From assembly GCA_956465555.1 (NCBI GenBank), contig OY101117.1, forward strand, positions 2,790,001 through 2,854,000: a stretch of 64,000 nt of DNA, given 5' to 3'. The position numbers and the translations under genes are program-made. How positions within the stretch are numbered: position 1 is the stretch's first letter; each line of letters opens with the position of its first letter. Source of the DNA: Nitzschia sp. pyKryTriq1. Its lineage: Eukaryota; Bacillariophyta; Bacillariophyceae; Bacillariales; Bacillariaceae. The notes beneath the pieces were generated by a model. The model saw only the letters and a list, made by a program, of their open reading frames with translations. It did no database searches and was not told where the DNA came from. Shown piece by piece: positions 51,839-60,348 of this stretch.

Positions 51839-52410
51839 CGTCGGTTAATTCTTGATATTTCAAAGGTTGGGAAGCGACAATAGCATATGACTGCTGCTAC
51901 TATTGTACCGGTAATGCTTCACCAGCATCCTGACGAATCCAGTCCTGCGCTCGTCGTTGAGGTTGAGGAGTGAGGAGGATTATTTCTTCTTTTGTGTCTT
52001 TTCGTCGTCATCGTTCGTCATTGCCACCGCATCGTCCGTCTCCGTACGTTTTTCATGTCGATCTGACACCTTATTTTAAAAATGATTTAAAAAATGATTT
52101 ATGCGTGATTATTCGAATTTGCTATCGTCTTGCTATCGTTGTCGTTTATCCGAGAAATAAACGCGTTAAAAATGGTGATTTCGGAGATGACGTTTCTTGC
52201 GATCTTTATTTTTATGATTGGATCTTTAGTTCTATCTGTTCGCATCACTTCCACCATGTTCATGTCATTACCACCGGTACCTGGTACCAGGTACTGTTAC
52301 AGTATCTTGTTCGTCAGTCTCAGTTCTAAATCCCCTCCCAGAAACACGTTGCAAGTACTGTATATCGTCGGTGTATACTTGTACTTGCACTTGTACAAGT
52401 ACCCATCATC
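51839..52410. other. Divergent promoter spacer
   Basis: About 570 bp between CPI1 (-) and the SGNH gene (+). It contains AT-rich sequence near 52070-52110 (repeated AAAATGATTT) and a GGTACCTGGTACCAGGTAC block at about 52277-52296, plus alternating ACTTGTACTTGCACTTGTAC just before the SGNH start. Frames across it have no recognisable content. Confidence 0.5.
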
Positions 52411-53671
52411 ATGTCATATGGATACAACGGAAAAGTCCGCTCGTCGCGATTCTATGGTGAATATCATGGCCACAAAGTCCGAGATTTAGAAACGTTGTAC
52501 CCGGCACTTCGAGCAAGTTGCGATTCACTGATTTGGACCGCTGGAGACTCAAGTCTTGATAACAAGTACTGGTTCCGTGATCATCGACCTAGCGTCGGGG
52601 CGCATGCAAGCGTATTGGAGCCTCCTATAAGCATTGCCGATATTACCTACTGGCTGAACTACCTTTGCGAAGAACGGGTTCCGGTGCTGGCTAATTATAC
52701 TAGCAACAATCCCACCAAGCGAGCAGCAATCAACACTGCAGTGGAGGCTACTACCTTGAACGAGCGAAGCTTTCGGTTGCGTCCCCAGGACATATTTTTA
52801 CGAGACAATATTCGGGAATCGGATGTCTTGGTGGTGAGCGTGGGGGGGAATGATGTTGCCTTGGCGCCTTTACCCTGCACAATTTTGTCCATTTTGAGTT
52901 TGACATGTTTGCCCTCCAGCTGTATAGAACGAAGCTGTGTCGCAACGAAAGTTCCTGTGAGTTACTGACCAGTGACAATGAGAGTGTAACTATTATGGTT
53001 AGAGAGGTATCTTGCTCACTAAAATTGTTCTGTACCGGTACTATTACCCTTGAAAAGGTGGACGACTGCTGCTGCGGGTGTGGTGCCTCACTGCTTTCCT
53101 GTGGCGGTGCATGTCCTCCTTGTTTAGGATATATGGCTCATCTATTTGGAACTCGAGTAGAGAAATATATTGAACGACTCACTGCCAAAAACAAGCCAAA
53201 AAAGATCCTTGTCTGTATGATTTACTATCTCGATGAAAGGACAACACCTGGCTCTTGGGCTGGGCCAGCCTTGTCAGTGTTGGGATACAACGACAATCCA
53301 GAAAAGCTTCAGCTGGTCATTCGCAAGCTCTTTACAGAAGCAACATGGTGAGTTCTAGCTACGAAGATACATGGTACCACCAGTTGCAATGATGTGTGAT
53401 ATGTAATCTCATATTTTTGTCGTCAACATGCATACTTAGCAAAATTTCAATCCCGGGAACTGAAGTTATCCCGGTTCCTCTTTTTAATGCATTGGACGGC
53501 AAAACTCCGAACGACTATGTTGCTCGAGTGGAGCCATCCTCTCAAGGTGGCCGAAAAGTGGCAGAATATTTGTTGGATGTGATAGAAGGTCGTTCTCCCA
53601 GCCAGCACTATGGATCGGTACTACCGGCGACTTCGCAACCGATCGAATCCCAATACATGGGAGGAAGATGA
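52411..53671 (+). CDS. SGNH-hydrolase-like protein with Cys-rich insertion
   Basis: Three exons (52411-52956, 53058-53347, 53440-53671; introns 101 and 92 bp) give 355 aa. The SGNH blocks are IWTAGDSSLDN (nucleophile Ser in G-D-S, about 45-47), DNIRESDVLVVSVGGNDVAL (Gly and Asn of the oxyanion hole, 146-148), and a C-terminal block (GKTPNDYVARVEPSSQGGRK) where the catalytic Asp/His block is expected, though no D-x-x-H is clear. Between blocks lies a Cys-rich insertion (DDCCCGCGASLLSCGGACPP, from about 183), followed by HLFGTRVEKYIERLTAK and KILVCMIYYLDE. No signal peptide is seen, although the insertion is hydrophobic enough to touch a membrane. Splice joins restore family-like sequence (FTEAT-C-KISIPGTEV). 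Likely an esterase or lipase-like enzyme of unknown substrate. Confidence 0.75.
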
Positions 53672-53770
53672 GTATTTGCCTTTGCACTAGTTGTACTTTT
53701 GAATACCCAACACAAGGTTGCGATTCAGACTTAGGGCAATTGCAGACTACCAAGACTACTCGTAGTAATA

Positions 53771-55051
53771 CTAGAGTATATTACTATTTGCAAGTATGAT
53801 ACGTCGATGGCACGTCTTACAAACAAGTCGACCTTCGGCTGTTGGATACAGTGATATTGTTTGCTTGCCACACATCTTACACGCAATTCCGCCCACTGAT
53901 AGTGCTGGTGGATTCGTACTTGAAGAATCTGCCGACCTTTTCAATTGCAAGGATTGTTCTTTTACAGCCGATTCGTTCGCGGGCCCGGTATCCCTTAAAG
54001 GCAAAGTATTGTTGTGTTCCCCATTTATTAGCTGGTGCCGCGAGATGGAGAGATCTACGGCCTTTCCCAATGCCGCTTGAAAAGCGGCCTGCCAAGACGA
54101 AGTCAAACACATGCCTTTGCCACCACCAACTTGCTCGCAGTCGAGACATCCATCAATACTCGACAGGTGAAGAGGAGGAGGAGGGAGGTCATCACACATT
54201 GGATTCTTTGACCTTTCTCCCAAGATAACCGTCGTTTGGTCTGCTGCACTAGAAGTACTAGTTTCGTCACCCCTCTGCAATTTCTCATCGGTCTCATCGG
54301 CAGCCCGTAATAGTAGTGCTATGCATTTCGTCCAGTCGGCCACTCCGCCAGCCACCGCATCCCATCGAGCGACGCTCTCACGCTCGTGTTCTTGCCGTGG
54401 ACAAATTTCTTGTGCCACTTGCAGTGGTGTTCGCGACGAGGAATCTTTGGCTTGCAGAGCTACCTGGAGTTGACGTCGTGCCGAAAGTTCTTCCAAAAGA
54501 AGTTGTATGGCCAAATAGCGACCCCCCGCCGAGGCTTTGTGCAAAGGAGTTTTCAGGTCTCCAAACGATGTATCTTGTGCAAGAAGATTGCAGTTTTTCT
54601 CTTGAATTAATAGCCGAATGGTAGCCGTGGCACCAGAAAAGGCGGCGCGGTGCAATGGTGTCGAACTTTGATTTCGTTTTCTTGTCGCGCTATTAGTAGC
54701 AGCAGCAGAATCACCACCGTCTACTGGATGGTCATTCGTACCGGAATTATTTTCACTGCTGGCATCCACAATCTCGCCATTGACATCGGCCCCGAGTTTC
54801 AATAGTAGAGATGTCGCGGCAACATGATTGTGTTGCGCTGCCAAGTGCAGCGGAGTGTATCCTGCTTCATCTGGTCGGTTCCAGACGTCCGGGGTGGTGA
54901 TACCCGAAGAGTATGGCCGCTTATAATTGCGATGAATCAACGAGTGCACATCCCCGAATTCCGCCGCTGTGAAGGAGGAGAGAGACCAAGGCAGATTTTT
55001 ACAGGGACACGTTCTTTTCTCGGAAGGAGTACCCGTAGTAGACGATGTCAT
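53771..55051 (-). CDS. Ankyrin-repeat protein with C-terminal zinc ribbon
   Basis: 426 aa, single exon. Ankyrin repeats: AGYTPLHLAAQHNHVAATSL (about 63-95), SSTPLHRAAFSGATATIRLL (about 128-160), LKTPLHKASAGGRYLAIQLL (about 168-200) and a weaker SSRTPLQVAQEI. An N-terminal half-repeat (FTAAEFGDVHSLIHR) precedes them. Serine/Asp-rich spacers separate repeats one and two, giving a long insertion. Near the C-terminus CKMCGKQ...CKTCHRRI forms a CxxC...CxxC ribbon. Ankyrin arrays bind partner proteins; the ribbon may bind zinc or act as a second docking surface. No enzyme domain is present. Partner unknown. Confidence 0.78.
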   Translation of the reverse strand: MTSSTTGTPSEKRTCPCKNLPWSLSSFTAAEFGDVHSLIHRNYKRPYSSGITTPDVWNRPDEAGYTPLHLAAQHNHVAATSLLLKLGADVNGEIVDASSENNSGTNDHPVDGGDSAAATNSATRKRNQSSTPLHRAAFSGATATIRLLIQEKNCNLLAQDTSFGDLKTPLHKASAGGRYLAIQLLLEELSARRQLQVALQAKDSSSRTPLQVAQEICPRQEHERESVARWDAVAGGVADWTKCIALLLRAADETDEKLQRGDETSTSSAADQTTVILGERSKNPMCDDLPPPPLHLSSIDGCLDCEQVGGGKGMCLTSSWQAAFQAALGKAVDLSISRHQLINGEHNNTLPLRDTGPANESAVKEQSLQLKRSADSSSTNPPALSVGGIACKMCGKQTISLYPTAEGRLVCKTCHRRIILANSNIL

Positions 55052-55570
55052 GCGTTTGGACAGCTGTGTGTTTTAGAAAGCGAATGAAAGTGAATCAATC
55101 GTACATCGTAGTGTACAGACACCCTCTCTACTACTAGCTAGTAGAGCAGAGAGGTTATTATTGGAAGCCCCAGCACATGCCGCCGGCGTACCTGGTACAT
55201 ACGTACCGCTAAACCTGGTAGAGAGACATACTCGTACGAGTATTTACGTATTTACCGTGGTAAATCTACCGCCTTCATTCATTCATTCACCCGCATGTGT
55301 TTGACTCAAAGGATTCTAGTTCGAGTGGTCGGATGGGTCGGACTACGAATCTCACGCACGCACCACGCACCACCACATCTTTTCAGCAATCAGCAAAAGC
55401 AAGGCAAAAGCACCGCATGCGCATCGCCGCCCGCCGCGCTCCGCGACGATGACGACGGAAAATCAAAATCCGAAACCGTTGTTACAAAAAATAATAATTT
55501 ATTTCGGTAACCGCATGAACGACCTCAACGGCATGAAGAGGCAAAACACAAGAGACGAAGACTCATCATC
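55052..55570. other. Divergent promoter spacer
   Basis: About 520 bp between the ankyrin gene (-) and the BRAP2-like gene (+). It contains CTCTACTACTAGCTAGTAGAGCAGAGAG near 55128-55153, GTACCTGGTACATACGTACCG near 55187 and an ACTCGTACGAGTATTTACGTATTTACCGTGGTAAAT stretch, all palindromic in type. No gene or RNA seen. Confidence 0.5.
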
Positions 55571-57466
55571 ATGCCCTCGTCATGTACTACATTCTCGCTA
55601 CAAGTAAAGTTGGGTTATGGATGTGACAGCTCGGTGGAAGAGACGCTGAACAAAGCGTGCCAAGTGGCAATTTCTCCGCCAACGACTGCCAGTCTAGTGG
55701 GCAGCCTCGCATCCAGCTTTTTCAGTTCCTCGACAGCGTCAAAATCGTCTGGGGAGTCGTCGTCTTCCAACCATAACCATGATCGATTCTTTGTGGCGTC
55801 AGCGTCTCATGTCGAGATGTCCATTGATGAACGCAAGCAATCTACTGCTCTGGTGGCTGTCCTGATCCCTCCAAAACTGATTGATGAGATTCTAGAAAAG
55901 TATACTTCGACAACGAAAATACATGCCTCTGGTTCCTGTTTCTGGATCAAGAACGCTGCTGCTACCAAACTATCAAAGGATTTACTTCCGTCCATACACA
56001 TATCGCTGCTCAAAAGTCAGATTCGAGGCATCATAAGAACAAGTATCGCGGCGGAAGACAACGCTCCCGCGGAATTTGTCTTGCTAGAGTTGCCTGCCAA
56101 GGACATGCTAATTGAAAATGTGCTCCAAGCAGCCAATGGACAAGCATTGAATGCAGATGCAACGGCAGTTCTCAAAATATTACCCCTTTCCAGTGTGCAA
56201 TTTGAACTTCCAGCGGCGGCAGCTTCAGCACCTTCGGTGTCGTCTAGTTGGTTGAAGTCTCCGCCGCCATCAACGACACAAAGCAATTCATCAAGACATC
56301 CTTTAATACCGACCTGCGCTGTGTGTTTACATCGGATTGATCCAGTGCGTTTGGGGCTTCCACCGCCCGCCATTGAACATCTATGTAGCAAATTCTGTCC
56401 TCCACCCAACCTGATCAGTTGGGCATCCGAACAGGAACAGACCTGTTCCAAGCAACGATTTTTACAGCCGTGGTCCAAGGGAGCCCGGTGTCGAGCCTGT
56501 CGAGTGATTCAACAGTACTGGGATCATCATATTAATCATGGTGTGGGGCTTGGCTCCGATTTGGGGGACGAAGACGAGGCTGCTGCGAGTTTGTATTGTC
56601 TCCAATGCTCCATGCACAAAACACTTTGGGTGTGCCTCACTTGTGGGTACGTGGGATGCGGTCGATATTCCAACCGACATTCCGTCCAGCATTTTCAGGA
56701 TACCCAGCATCCATATAGTCTGGAATTGGCAACGCTTCGAATATGGGATTATGTTTCCGAGGATCGTTTTGCCCATCGCGTCGACCTCCTCGAATGCCCC
56801 AGCAGTCCACCCTTGACACAACCCTGGATGCCCCGACCGCATTCCGATCGAGCATCCTATCATCCAGCACCTGCTTCCATGGCCTACTCGACCCCCATGG
56901 CCATGTATGCGTCACACGAGAAATCTCCCAAAAAGGCCACCATGATTGGAGAAGAATATGAAGCGTTGCTTCAGAGTGCGCTGGAAGATCAAGCCCAGCA
57001 CTACGAAGGAGAAATCGCTCATCTACGAGCCGAACTGACAACATCCTTGGTGGATTATACGACTTTATCGCCCAAAGAACAAGCTGAAATGGAAGAACTA
57101 CAAACCGATATTTCCAAATTGCGATCGGAAATCGAAGCTGCCTGTCGCGACTTGTTGGATGCTCAAGCTCAAGAGGCAGGTCATCGTGCCACTTCTCAGC
57201 AGCTCTTGCAGGAGCAACAGGAGGCGAATACTCTGATTCAAAAGATTGAACGAGAGGCACGCCAAGAAGCTCAACAGGGGAAACTACAAGTGGAGGATTT
57301 AGAGCAACAGATTCGGGATCTAAGTACCAATCTGAAAATGAGACAACAGTTTTCGCAAAGTGAAGAATTGAACGAAGCACAAATCTTTGGGACGAATGAA
57401 ACCCCGAGTAGTAACAAGAACTCTGGAAAACGAGGCAAGAAGAAAGGACGCTTCTTCCGAAAATGA
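55571..57466 (+). CDS. BRAP2-like E3 ubiquitin ligase (BRAP2 N-domain, RING-like, UBP zinc finger, coiled coil)
   Basis: 631 aa, single exon. Residues about 75-195 correspond to the BRAP2-type N-domain (RRM-like beta strands SKDLLPSIHISLLKSQIRGI and EFVLLELPAKDMLIENVLQA). A RING-type Cys cluster follows at about 248-315: CAVCLHRIDP, HLCSKFC, CSKQRFLQPWSKG, CRACR. The UBP zinc finger (about 316-400) has CLQCSMHKTLWVCLTCGYVG, CGRY, HSVQHFQDTQHPYSLEL and RIWDYVSEDRFAHRV, a firm match. The rest, about 470-605, is a long coiled coil, ending in a basic GKRGKKKGRFFRK tail. In animals BRAP2 retains partners in the cytoplasm and is a Ras-responsive ligase. The RING spacing is expanded by an insertion after the first C-x-x-C, so ligase activity is inference. 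Confidence 0.85.
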   Translation: MPSSCTTFSLQVKLGYGCDSSVEETLNKACQVAISPPTTASLVGSLASSFFSSSTASKSSGESSSSNHNHDRFFVASASHVEMSIDERKQSTALVAVLIPPKLIDEILEKYTSTTKIHASGSCFWIKNAAATKLSKDLLPSIHISLLKSQIRGIIRTSIAAEDNAPAEFVLLELPAKDMLIENVLQAANGQALNADATAVLKILPLSSVQFELPAAAASAPSVSSSWLKSPPPSTTQSNSSRHPLIPTCAVCLHRIDPVRLGLPPPAIEHLCSKFCPPPNLISWASEQEQTCSKQRFLQPWSKGARCRACRVIQQYWDHHINHGVGLGSDLGDEDEAAASLYCLQCSMHKTLWVCLTCGYVGCGRYSNRHSVQHFQDTQHPYSLELATLRIWDYVSEDRFAHRVDLLECPSSPPLTQPWMPRPHSDRASYHPAPASMAYSTPMAMYASHEKSPKKATMIGEEYEALLQSALEDQAQHYEGEIAHLRAELTTSLVDYTTLSPKEQAEMEELQTDISKLRSEIEAACRDLLDAQAQEAGHRATSQQLLQEQQEANTLIQKIEREARQEAQQGKLQVEDLEQQIRDLSTNLKMRQQFSQSEELNEAQIFGTNETPSSNKNSGKRGKKKGRFFRK

Positions 57467-58044
57467 AGTCATTAGCTTTTCGACGAGTCAGTCGAGTCAC
57501 TTTCTCCTGGCCATGTTATTCCGTTCTAGAGCTAGCTGCAAGTACCATGTCAAAGCAAGAGCTCTTGGCCTTGTTGGGGCGTTCTCTACCGGTAGACTGG
57601 GCCCCCGATATGAAACTCTGACACGTACGAGCACAGGGGCCTGACCGACTAACTCACTCACTCTGAGCCTACGTCACGCTTACGCAAATCAACCAGGATG
57701 TCGCCTCATGGACGAATGGAACAACGGCGAACTATAGAATGGGGTGAATTGAAACATGTAATTATACAGGTTACAACACGCATAATACTAGGGACCCTAT
57801 GGATAGACTGGAGACTTATGTTGTCTCTTTCAGCTTGCAGTCATTCATTCTTTCTTTCTTGATGGATTCCCTTCCAGTTTCGTTCCAGCCCAAGTCAAGG
57901 CGCAGAATAGTAGACACCAAGAGGCATGATATTGGTGCAACTGAAAGGTTCGAATGTACTGATCTACAGTACTCGTACGTGCAACATCGGTACGATCGAA
58001 ACAAGTAAAGTACCCCCACCCCCGCCGGCAGAGGACCGCAACTA
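57467..58044. other. Spacer between convergent genes
   Basis: About 580 bp of 3' flanking sequence for a plus-strand and a minus-strand gene. It has a GATCTACAGTACTCGTACGTGC stretch near 57960 and a poly-C block (CCCCCACCCCCGCCGG) at about 58012. No gene or RNA recognised. Confidence 0.5.
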
Positions 58045-58539
58045 TTAGTGTTGTTGTTCTGCCAAGGCCTTGGCCAAATTCAGAAAAGACTCCCTTAATT
58101 TCGTCTCGCAAGTCTTTCGCAACTTTTTTGTTCTAAAACACCGAGTAATACAGTTGAGACTGTCATACTTTCTTCGGTACTCAATGACCGCCTCAAACGC
58201 TTCGGTGTAAGCTTGTACTGCCCCCACGCGAAAGGAATCCCCACTTTCTTCAATGATTTGTTTCGCCTCCCGGGCCGCGCGACTGGCCGGTGTTTCATCT
58301 CTTCGCCCCGCTGTTTGTACCCCGAAACAAGCGTCCAAGACGTTGCCATGAGCCAGGGCCATGAACGCCAAGGAAATGTCTTTGTTTTGAGCAGCAGTCT
58401 GTCCAGCAGACTCCGACGCCCCACCCAACAGGACGAGGTATCCGTGGGCGACAGTTTCACTCATTGACATCATGCACTCAGCATCGTATAGTTTATGAAG
58501 GTTCCGGTTTTCCTGTAACAAGGCGTCGGCGGAAGACAT
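58045..58539 (-). CDS. Unknown helical protein
   Basis: 164 aa from the ATG at 58539 (MSSADALLQENRNL); the frame is open 42 residues further to an ATG at 58665, giving 206 aa. The sequence is almost all predicted helix (AECMMSMSETVAHGYLVLLG; QAYTEAFEAVIEYRRKYDSL; ETKLRESFLNLAKALAEQ) with two Cys near KYDSLNCITRCF. It resembles the regular heptad spacing of a helical bundle. I do not recognise the family. I chose the shorter start because the upstream segment is less protein-like, though its Arg/Ser/Asn content could be a mitochondrial presequence. The next gene upstream is more than 1 kb away. Confidence 0.55.
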   Translation of the reverse strand: MSSADALLQENRNLHKLYDAECMMSMSETVAHGYLVLLGGASESAGQTAAQNKDISLAFMALAHGNVLDACFGVQTAGRRDETPASRAAREAKQIIEESGDSFRVGAVQAYTEAFEAVIEYRRKYDSLNCITRCFRTKKLRKTCETKLRESFLNLAKALAEQQH

Positions 58540-58910
58540 GGTGAAATTGTGAATTGGGTGAACCACAGCGGCGAGATACGAGGCGTCGACACGTCCAGCG
58601 GCGGAAGAGTTCAACAGACGATGAGAAATTTTTCTGGTTGTTTTGTTCGAGGAGTGACTGACCAACCGCTAGTAGCGAGGTAGACACTCAAAAAGGATAG
58701 AAGTTGGTGGAATGGATAGGTTGCTGCACTATCTACACGAGTACTGTTGTTGGCACCTCTTTCGTGTCAACACCAATTATCAGTAACGAAATAATAATGA
58801 AAACGAAGGGTTTTGCGAGCGCGAGGGTGCAGAACGAACGATGGATGTTTTTTAGCGAGGCAATCTTGTCTTTCCCGCCCGCGCGCTCGCCCGCGATGAG
58901 GAGTCTGCTT

Positions 58911-59050
58911 GGTACTATTATGGTACCTGGTACGGTACCAGTACCTGCTGCTGGTACCTGGTACCACCAGGTACAGTACCAGGTACTGGCAGGTACCAGG
59001 TACCAGGTACCTGGTACCGGTACGCAGTAGCTACTACTACTGTACGAGTA
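58911..59050. repeat. GTACC palindrome cluster
   Basis: Over about 120 bp the sequence is nearly all GGTACC, CCAGGTAC, CAGTACC, ACCTGGTAC and ACCGGTAC words, ending GGTACCGGTACGCAGTAG. It is the densest example of the GTAC-palindrome class seen in many spacers of the window. Confidence 0.7.
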
Positions 59051-59298
59051 CTGAACTGATGATGACGATGACCCGAGTTCGCAAAATAATTGGTTCGCTA
59101 CACCGCGCAAATGCGCGGAGAAAGCGGAAAAAGGTGAAAAATATTTTTGTGGCCCCGCTGCTCTTGCGCAAAGCGCTATAGTCCGTCTTGTCGTGCTCCT
59201 GGAGACGTAGACGAGAAATTTAGATAGGATATTACGTAAGTGACCAATTTAGCCATGATATTCCACTACAAGAAGTAAGAAAAAAGACGCAATAGACG

Positions 59299-59652
59299 AT
59301 GCCAAGGGGAATCCAATCATCAAAGCATTGGGGCATAACAGTGGGATCCAGGTCGAAGGGGCGGGGGCATCATTCGTCCCACAGCCACTGCAGCCCCAGC
59401 CGGCACCGACCAACAGCACCCACACAACATTTTCCACCAAGAACGTTGCCTCCACCACCGCCGTTGCCACTACCACAAACACAGCCACAACATTTTCCTG
59501 TCCCGATGATTCCAGCACCATTCATCTTTCCTCTACCCACATTTGTCATAGGACCAACTGATGATCGAAAGCGCAAGCGACAAATTTGTCAGCATTGTTC
59601 CTCGCCCAATTGCAGGCGTCCCTGGAACAGGAAGGGTGTGTGCAATAAGTAA
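59299..59652 (+). CDS. Doubtful small Pro-rich protein with CxxC/C motif
   Basis: A 117-codon plus-strand frame, rich in Pro and His in the first 85 residues, ending in TDDRKRKRQICQHCSSPNC and then RRPWNRKGVCNK. The end looks like a small zinc knuckle of the sort found in transposon-related or DNA-binding proteins, and the stop overlaps a possible splice donor (AATAA|GTAAGT), so this may be one exon of a longer gene or an element remnant. The Pro-rich part also reads open in another frame, so low complexity may explain its length. I would not rely on it. Confidence 0.25.
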   Translation: MPRGIQSSKHWGITVGSRSKGRGHHSSHSHCSPSRHRPTAPTQHFPPRTLPPPPPLPLPQTQPQHFPVPMIPAPFIFPLPTFVIGPTDDRKRKRQICQHCSSPNCRRPWNRKGVCNK

Positions 59653-59697
59653 GTAACTTTGAATTCTGGTCGAGATACAACTACTACTGGAAGATGA

Positions 59698-59830
59698 TTA
59701 CTAGCGCTATCGCGAGATATTGTATGAAATAATGTCTATTACTAGCGCTATCATGTGATATTGTATGAAATAATGTATATTACTAGCGCTATCGCGTGAA
59801 ATAATGGCATAAAATATTTTTCCTCGCGTG
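59698..59830. repeat. 41-bp tandem repeat, three copies plus degenerate ends
   Basis: A unit beginning ATTACTAGCGCTATCGCG and running through GATATTGTATGAAATAATGT repeats with a 41-bp period: CTAGCGCTATC recurs at 59701, 59742 and 59783. The third copy is truncated and followed by diverged pieces (GCTATCGCGTGAAAGATTTC) to about 59880. Copies differ at a few sites. No spacer variation of the kind a CRISPR array has. Confidence 0.75.
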
Positions 59831-60171
59831 CTATCGCGTGAAAGATTTCTATTACGAGTGCCATCGATCGCGAGAAATGGGTGTCGCCGGCAAGAATTTC
59901 AATAGGTTATGAGCCTGAAGGAACACGGAATTTTCGCCATAGTCTTCGAAAAGACCTGTATAAATAATAATAAATGAATATTTCCCCGCCCCGTACAAAA
60001 AGGATGAATGGTAGAAATATAATGACGACTACGACTCGGAATGTTCAACAAAAATGCGTGTTTCACACGACAGAAGCGACTGCAGGTCTTGTAAAAATGA
60101 CCGACAAGAAAGGACCGACTGCACGACGACGCGACGACTCCATCATCCATCATCACAAGACGTAAGACATC

Positions 60172-60199
60172 TTCTTTCTTTCTTTCTTTCTTTCTTTCT
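60172..60199. repeat. (TTTC)n microsatellite
   Basis: About seven uninterrupted TTTC units, 150 bp upstream of the FEA1-like start. A simple-sequence repeat, likely length-polymorphic. Confidence 0.85.
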
Positions 60200-60348
60200 T
60201 TGATCGATCCATCGACACTGGCGGCAACAAACCGAGACAAAAGGACCCAAACAATAGAAGCTTGATCACCTCTACTACAATACAAGCAACTCTGTCGATA
60301 CTTGTATTCTCTACTTCGTACGAATACGCAAGCAAACGACAAACGACG

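Larger units (their letters stand above)
58666..60348. other. 1.7-kb spacer with several repeat blocks
   Basis: Contains the GTACC block at 58911-59050, the 41-bp tandem repeat at 59698-59830, the TTTC microsatellite at 60172-60199 and the doubtful frame at 59299-59652 (listed separately). The last 150 bp are the FEA1-like gene leader. No further gene or RNA was recognised. Confidence 0.5.

Noticed and set aside
56637-57500. 287-codon minus-strand frame opposite the BRAP2-like gene
   Set aside because: It is antisense to the UBP zinc finger and coiled coil, which are clear in the plus strand; the opposite reading has no domain.
59698-59880. CRISPR-like repeat array
   Set aside because: The 41-bp units are head-to-tail with no unique spacers, in a eukaryotic nuclear context.
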